NCBI GenBank assembly: GCA_025453375.1
Contig: JALOQT010000016.1
Coordinates: 1-10,395, forward strand
Length of the DNA stretch: 10,395 bases
Direction: 5' to 3'
From: Phycisphaerales bacterium
GTDB taxonomy: Bacteria > Planctomycetota > Phycisphaerae > Phycisphaerales > UBA1924
Below, one piece after another: positions 6,458-10,395 of the stretch. The position numbers and the translations under genes are program-made. The notes below the pieces were generated by a model. The model did not search any database and was not told where the DNA came from. It was given only the letters and a program-made list of their open reading frames with translations. Position 1 is the first letter of the stretch. Each line of letters opens with the position of its first letter.

Positions 6458-9372
6458 CCCCCGCCCGCGCTCGCGCGCTGCTCATGGTCTACTTCGGCAA
6501 AGATGCCGCCACCTTCTTCGACCCGGACTGGCCGGAGACGATGCTGCAACTCAGCCCCGGCGCACAGCCCGACCAGGTCTTCACCGCCCTCCGCACACGT
6601 CTGACCATCCTCGAATATCACCCCTACGCCGACCTGCCCAGCAACGTCGACGATGTCCAGCACCTCCGCACCGTGCTCAAGGGCATCGCCGCCCAGATGA
6701 TCAACGGCCCCGGCGCCGCGTGGACCGATCAGCTTGAAGCCGAACTCCTCTCCCTCGCCCCGCCTCCGCTGCCTGTCCGCCTCGCGCCCGATCGTGACAC
6801 GCCTGCCACGCCCGACTCGGCCCCCAGCCCCGCGAGCCCCCCCAACCCCGCCAGCGAAATCTCCGACGATCTCGCTCAGCAGATCTTCCACGCCATCGCC
6901 GCCAACCCCGGCTCAGCAGGCCTCAATCGCGCGATGATGCTCGCGGCGATGCACGAAGTTTCCCCCGCCGCCGTCCTCGCCCTGATTCATGGCGACCTGC
7001 CGAGCACGCCCACCCTCACGCGGGAAATCACGCCGACCCTTCACGCGCATCCCGCCCGCAAGCCCACGCCCTTCCCCGCTTCACCCCACCCACCGGCGCC
7101 GCCGGTCATCACCACCGACGCGCCGGCACGCTCCCTCACCGGCCTCTGGCTCGGCCTCTCCGCCGCGATGCTCGTGTCCGTCGGCGTCGCAACCTTCGTC
7201 ATCCTCCGCGCCGCGCGCCCTGTCGCGCCGCCGCGCCCCATCGCCGCCAATTCGCCCCCGCAGCAGCCAGCGCCGCCACCGATCGGGCCCGACACCACGA
7301 CCCCTGCCCCGCCCCCGTCATCCGTCGCCGCTGGCCTCTCTGGCCCGCCCAATCCGCTGGTCCTCCTGCGCGATCTGGCCACCGTCGTCGACGCTTTCGA
7401 CGGCGCAGCAGCCAGCGTCGAGTCCCTCCGGCGCGAAGTTGAAATCTTTCACCGCTGGTGGCCGCGCCTCGATGTCGGCCCGCGCACCGCCGCGATCGAA
7501 TCACTCGTCGAAGCCGCCTACAAACCGACCGATCCCGCTGCCGCCGAGGCCCTCCTCGATCTGCTCATCCCCGCGCGCCTCACCGATCGCCAGCCCATCG
7601 CCGACGCCGACATCCATCCGATGTTCGCCGGCGCCGGCCTGCTCTCGCGCCTCTCGCGCGAGCGTGAAGTGCCCCCCGCCATGCGGGGTGCGATCGATGC
7701 CCGCCTCACCCGTGTCTTCGGCACCGTCCGCCCGGGCGGCAATGCCGGCGCCGGTGGCGGAGGCTTCGTCCCGGGCATCGATGCCATCGCCACCGCCCTC
7801 GCCGAGCGATCAATCAGCACCGACCTCCCCGCCGGCCCCGCCGAGCAAGCCAACAGCGCCGCCGCCGCCGAGCTCGCCGCCGATCGCTGGCTCGAAGGTC
7901 TTCAACGCGGCATCGCCGCCGCCCTCACCGGCGACGAAGCCGAGCGCCAGGTCCAGCTTGTCGCCCTCCCCGCCCTCGAGCGCATCCTGACCAACGGGCC
8001 GGACCTTCTGGAAAGCCCCACCGCCTTCCGCTTCGTCAGCAAAGTCCTGCTGAAGATGCGCTATCGCCCGGGTGATCCATCGCAGGCCCGCATCGTTGCA
8101 TGGCTGGGCGATGCGCGCCTCTCCCTGGCCGATGCACACGTCATCTCGCAGACCGTCGTGCGTGCCAATGCGCCGGGCGTCGATGCCTCGATGGTGCTGC
8201 AGCCCACCGCCTCGCCGCTGGAGCGCGAAGGCGTGCGTGCCCAGTTCGCCAGCGCCTGGGGCATCGGCTCCTCCAGCGCGCCCGCCACACCGGGCACCGC
8301 CGCCGATGCCGACTGGCTGACCGCCGCTCGCGCCGCCCTGGCCGCCGGTTCCACCGCTTCACTGGATATGGAGCACGCCTCCGTCGCCGCCGCGATGGCC
8401 CGCCTCTGCGCCGCCGCCGCCCTCCGCGCCCGCGGCGAGCCCGTCCCCTCCTCCCTCGTCTCAGCCTCGGCCGACGCGCTGCGCCAGCAAGTCGGCAGCC
8501 AACGGCAGCCCGGCACCGTCACGACCGCCGTCGCCCCTCCCGCAGACAACGGCGCCTGGGCCATCCGCTATCTCGTCGAATCACGCACGCCCGCAGCCAA
8601 GCTCGCCGCCCTGGCCGAACTCCCCGGCGGCGGTATCGACAGCGTCTCGGCCGCCATCGTCGCCGAGCAGGCCCTCACCGCCGGTTCGGATATCCGCAAC
8701 GCCGCGCAGGCCGCCGCCGAGCGCTACGCCGACTCTCCCGTGATGCTGCTGGCCGTGCTCGATGTGCTGCACCGCGCCCCGCGCTCCCTGCGCACCAGCC
8801 ACTTCCTCTCCAAGATCAGCCAGTCGCTGTTCATCGGCCCCAGCAACCCGCGCTGGAACGCGCACTATCGCCAGGCCCTGGCCGAACGCATCCTCACCCT
8901 CACCGCCGCCGAAAGCGAGACCGCCGGGCTGGACGGCCTGGCCGCGATGTTCGCCGACGCCTACGCCATCATCGCCGGCAACCCGCCGACCGACCCCGCA
9001 CCGGATGTCGCCGGCCCTGCCGCCCTCCGCGCCGCGGCAGAGCTCTACACCCAGTGGGAGCACGAAGCCTCGCGCCTCGCCGCGGCCGCCCCCGCGCCCG
9101 TGCCCCTGTCGCAGATTCGCCAGCGCCGCGCCGCCCGCCAGAGCGTCGCCCAGGGTGTCTTGCAGCAGTTCATCGCCGAGCAGGTCTCGACCGTCGAAGT
9201 GCTCGCCGCGCTCGTGCAGGCCGAGCGCCCCGCGCGGGCCGACGAAGTCCGCTCGATCATCGAGCAAGTCGCCCAGCAGCGTCGCGCCGCCACGACCGAC
9301 CCCGCCCAGCTCCGCATCACGCAGGAGGCCATGCTGCGCCTCTGGGCCATTCGCCTCGGAGAAACGCTGTGA
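6454..9372 (+). CDS. Bitopic membrane protein: J-domain-like N-terminus, one membrane helix, Pro-rich stalk, large helical periplasmic region
   Basis: A 972-residue protein not matched to a named family. There is no N-terminal signal peptide. Residues about 28-85 follow the layout of a J-domain (short first helix, 'LSPGAQPDQVFTALRTRL', a loop, a long helix ending in 'AAQMI'), but the HPD motif reads HPY at 56-58 with an Asp at 60. After a Pro/Ala linker, residues about 134-181 form a small helical domain. A second Pro-rich linker leads to one clear membrane helix at about 231-251 (LWLGLSAAMLVSVGVATFVI), flanked by Arg252 and Arg255. A Pro-rich stretch (256-306) follows, then about 660 helical residues that look like HEAT/TPR-type repeats, interrupted by a Gly-rich patch near 430. 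The expected topology is N-terminus in, C-terminus in the periplasm. A single helix followed by a Pro-rich stalk next to ExbB/ExbD recalls TonB/TolA, though the long cytoplasmic part and lack of a His in the helix differ. Its coupler role is inference. Confidence 0.88.
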   Translation: MTPARARALLMVYFGKDAATFFDPDWPETMLQLSPGAQPDQVFTALRTRLTILEYHPYADLPSNVDDVQHLRTVLKGIAAQMINGPGAAWTDQLEAELLSLAPPPLPVRLAPDRDTPATPDSAPSPASPPNPASEISDDLAQQIFHAIAANPGSAGLNRAMMLAAMHEVSPAAVLALIHGDLPSTPTLTREITPTLHAHPARKPTPFPASPHPPAPPVITTDAPARSLTGLWLGLSAAMLVSVGVATFVILRAARPVAPPRPIAANSPPQQPAPPPIGPDTTTPAPPPSSVAAGLSGPPNPLVLLRDLATVVDAFDGAAASVESLRREVEIFHRWWPRLDVGPRTAAIESLVEAAYKPTDPAAAEALLDLLIPARLTDRQPIADADIHPMFAGAGLLSRLSREREVPPAMRGAIDARLTRVFGTVRPGGNAGAGGGGFVPGIDAIATALAERSISTDLPAGPAEQANSAAAAELAADRWLEGLQRGIAAALTGDEAERQVQLVALPALERILTNGPDLLESPTAFRFVSKVLLKMRYRPGDPSQARIVAWLGDARLSLADAHVISQTVVRANAPGVDASMVLQPTASPLEREGVRAQFASAWGIGSSSAPATPGTAADADWLTAARAALAAGSTASLDMEHASVAAAMARLCAAAALRARGEPVPSSLVSASADALRQQVGSQRQPGTVTTAVAPPADNGAWAIRYLVESRTPAAKLAALAELPGGGIDSVSAAIVAEQALTAGSDIRNAAQAAAERYADSPVMLLAVLDVLHRAPRSLRTSHFLSKISQSLFIGPSNPRWNAHYRQALAERILTLTAAESETAGLDGLAAMFADAYAIIAGNPPTDPAPDVAGPAALRAAAELYTQWEHEASRLAAAAPAPVPLSQIRQRRAARQSVAQGVLQQFIAEQVSTVEVLAALVQAERPARADEVRSIIEQVAQQRRAATTDPAQLRITQEAMLRLWAIRLGETL
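9358..9362 (+). promoter_or_regulatory. Ribosome binding site for the zinc-ribbon protein (GGAGA)
   Basis: GGAGA ends six bases before GTG 9369. It and the GTGA overlap favour this start over the longer open frame running upstream. Confidence 0.5.
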
Positions 9373-10334
9373 CCACGCCGCGCACATCTCGCCGAGCACT
9401 CACGCTTCTGGCCACCCTCGCCCTCGCGCCGCTGCTGCTGGCACCAGCGCTGGCCATCGCCCCCGCCCGCCGCGCGATCGACCCGACAGTCCAGGCCGCC
9501 ACCGCCGTCATCCCCGACCTTCAAGCCCGCCTCGCAGCCCTGACCCCCAGCGACCCGCGTGCGTACTTCCTGCTGGCCGAGGAGCTCGCCGCCGAAGATC
9601 ACCTCCGCGAAGCCCGCGCGCTGGCCGAGCGCCTCTACGTTCTGGCCTTCACGCTCGACTACGCGCCGGCCTCACCAATGGCCAGCGCCACGCCCCCGGG
9701 CCAGCTCGCCTCCAGCGCCGCCCTCGGCCTCGTCGCCCTCTCGCCCCGCCCCGAGCGTCAGGCCTGGCTCCGCGCGCTGGCCATGATGGTCCGCCCAGCC
9801 AGCGCGGCATCCACCCCCCCGCCCTCGGAGGGTCTCGCGATCATCCCCGCCCTCGGCCCCGACGAAGCCTCGATCACCCTCGCCGCCATGCTCAGCATGG
9901 TCCGCACCGGTGACGGCCGCCGCGCCCGCATGGCCCTGCAGCAGCCGGGCGTGCGCGCGACGCTCGATCAATACGAAGACCTGCTGACCGACGGCGCACC
10001 GATCCGCGCCAGCCAGATGATCGACCGCTGGATCGAGCAGTGGCCCCAGTGCCCGACGTGCTCCAACCGCCGCGTCCTGCAGCGCGATGGCCAGGGCCGC
10101 CTCTGCCCCAACTGCAATGGCACCCCAGGCCCGGACGTCACCCCCAGCGAACTGGCCGCCCAGCTCCGCGCCACCGCCCTGCTCATGCGCGGCGTGCAAG
10201 CCTCCTGGGCCGCACAAAATCTCGCCACCACCGGCCAAACCCTCCAAGACCCCGACCCGCGCACACTGGCCGACTTGCTGCAAGTCGACCCGCGCCAGAC
10301 CATCTTCCGCGCCGGCGCATGGACCACGCCCTGA
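9369..10334 (+). CDS. Exported protein with C-terminal CX2C-X14-CX2C zinc-ribbon motif
   Basis: A 321-residue protein of unknown function. GTG 9369 is chosen for its GTGA overlap and GGAGA; the frame is open for over 1.2 kb upstream, but that part is an Arg-rich shadow of the preceding gene. The start gives a textbook signal peptide: TSRRALTLLATLALAPLLLA, with possible cleavage after ALA (29) or AIA (31). SRRAL resembles a twin-arginine motif, although Leu replaces the usual Phe, so either Tat or Sec export is possible. Residues about 35-225 look helical and include a TPR-like stretch ('AYFLLAEELAAEDHLREARA'). Cys228-Pro-Thr-Cys231 and Cys246-Pro-Asn-Cys249 form two knuckles, 14 residues apart, typical of a structural zinc ribbon. 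A helical tail follows. A zinc ribbon in an exported protein is unusual. As last gene of the overlapping set it is probably another periplasmic or membrane-anchored partner of the motor. Confidence 0.88.
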   Translation: MTTPRTSRRALTLLATLALAPLLLAPALAIAPARRAIDPTVQAATAVIPDLQARLAALTPSDPRAYFLLAEELAAEDHLREARALAERLYVLAFTLDYAPASPMASATPPGQLASSAALGLVALSPRPERQAWLRALAMMVRPASAASTPPPSEGLAIIPALGPDEASITLAAMLSMVRTGDGRRARMALQQPGVRATLDQYEDLLTDGAPIRASQMIDRWIEQWPQCPTCSNRRVLQRDGQGRLCPNCNGTPGPDVTPSELAAQLRATALLMRGVQASWAAQNLATTGQTLQDPDPRTLADLLQVDPRQTIFRAGAWTTP

Positions 10335-10358
10335 CGACGCCCTGACAACGCCCTGGCG
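10326..10358 (+). repeat. Three imperfect 11-bp tandem repeats over the stop codon
   Basis: Consecutive copies ACGCCCTGACG, ACGCCCTGACA and ACGCCCTGGCG run through the end of the zinc-ribbon gene. The first copy contains its TGA stop (10332-10334). The rest of the window (to 10395) has no terminator-like hairpin. Confidence 0.6.
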
Positions 10359-10395
10359 ACGTCGTGATGTGCTCACGCGGATCATCGCGCCGCAC

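Noticed and set aside
9251..9265. Perfect 7+1+7 inverted repeat GCTCGATCATCGAGC
   Set aside because: It lies inside coding sequence for Arg-Ser-Ile-Ile-Glu-Gln, uses ordinary codons, and lacks the TCC loop and context of the other two hairpins; chance is likely.
8100..9368. 422-codon upstream extension of the zinc-ribbon gene
   Set aside because: It is Arg-rich, overlaps the 972-residue gene in another frame, and would bury a clear signal peptide.
10364..10395. Possible start of another gene (GTG 10364 or ATG 10367)
   Set aside because: About ten codons remain open to the window edge, with no ribosome site; too short to support.

Overview
The window is very GC-rich, with C strongly preferred at third codon positions. 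It is packed with genes on the + strand only. The large exported proteins full of Ala, Arg and Pro, next to a MotA/TolQ/ExbB + ExbD + ExbD set, suggest a member of the Planctomycetota, most likely the class Phycisphaerae. That placement is an inference from style and gene content; no marker gene is present.

Layout: (1) 1-170, the 3' end of a gene that looks like the tail of a von Willebrand factor A (VWA) domain protein, ending in 18 consecutive glycines. (2) 167-1645, an exported protein of unknown function. (3) An 86-bp gap. (4) 1732-2460, an ExbB-type inner-membrane proton channel subunit. (5) A 55-bp gap with a perfect hairpin. (6) 2516-2986 and 2983-3399, two ExbD-type subunits in tandem. 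(7) 3380-6457, a 1025-residue exported helical-repeat (TPR-like) protein. (8) 6454-9372, a 972-residue single-pass membrane protein with a cytoplasmic J-domain-like N-terminus and a Pro-rich periplasmic stalk. (9) 9369-10334, a 321-residue exported protein with a CX2C...CX2C zinc-ribbon motif. The last 61 bases hold a short tandem repeat and no gene I can support.

Four of the six gene junctions are 4-base GTGA/ATGA overlaps and a fifth is a 20-base overlap; three of the 4-base overlaps have a good Shine-Dalgarno sequence and the fourth has a weaker one. The set therefore looks like one translationally coupled operon. My working model is a proton-motive-force-driven envelope machine. ExbB with two different ExbD subunits would be the motor, the 972-residue bitopic protein is the best candidate for the moving coupler (the place TonB or TolA takes elsewhere), and the exported helical proteins would be periplasmic partners. 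The motor assignment rests on clear motifs; the rest is inference from topology and gene order. No RNA gene, CRISPR array, insertion sequence or convincing Rho-independent terminator was seen.
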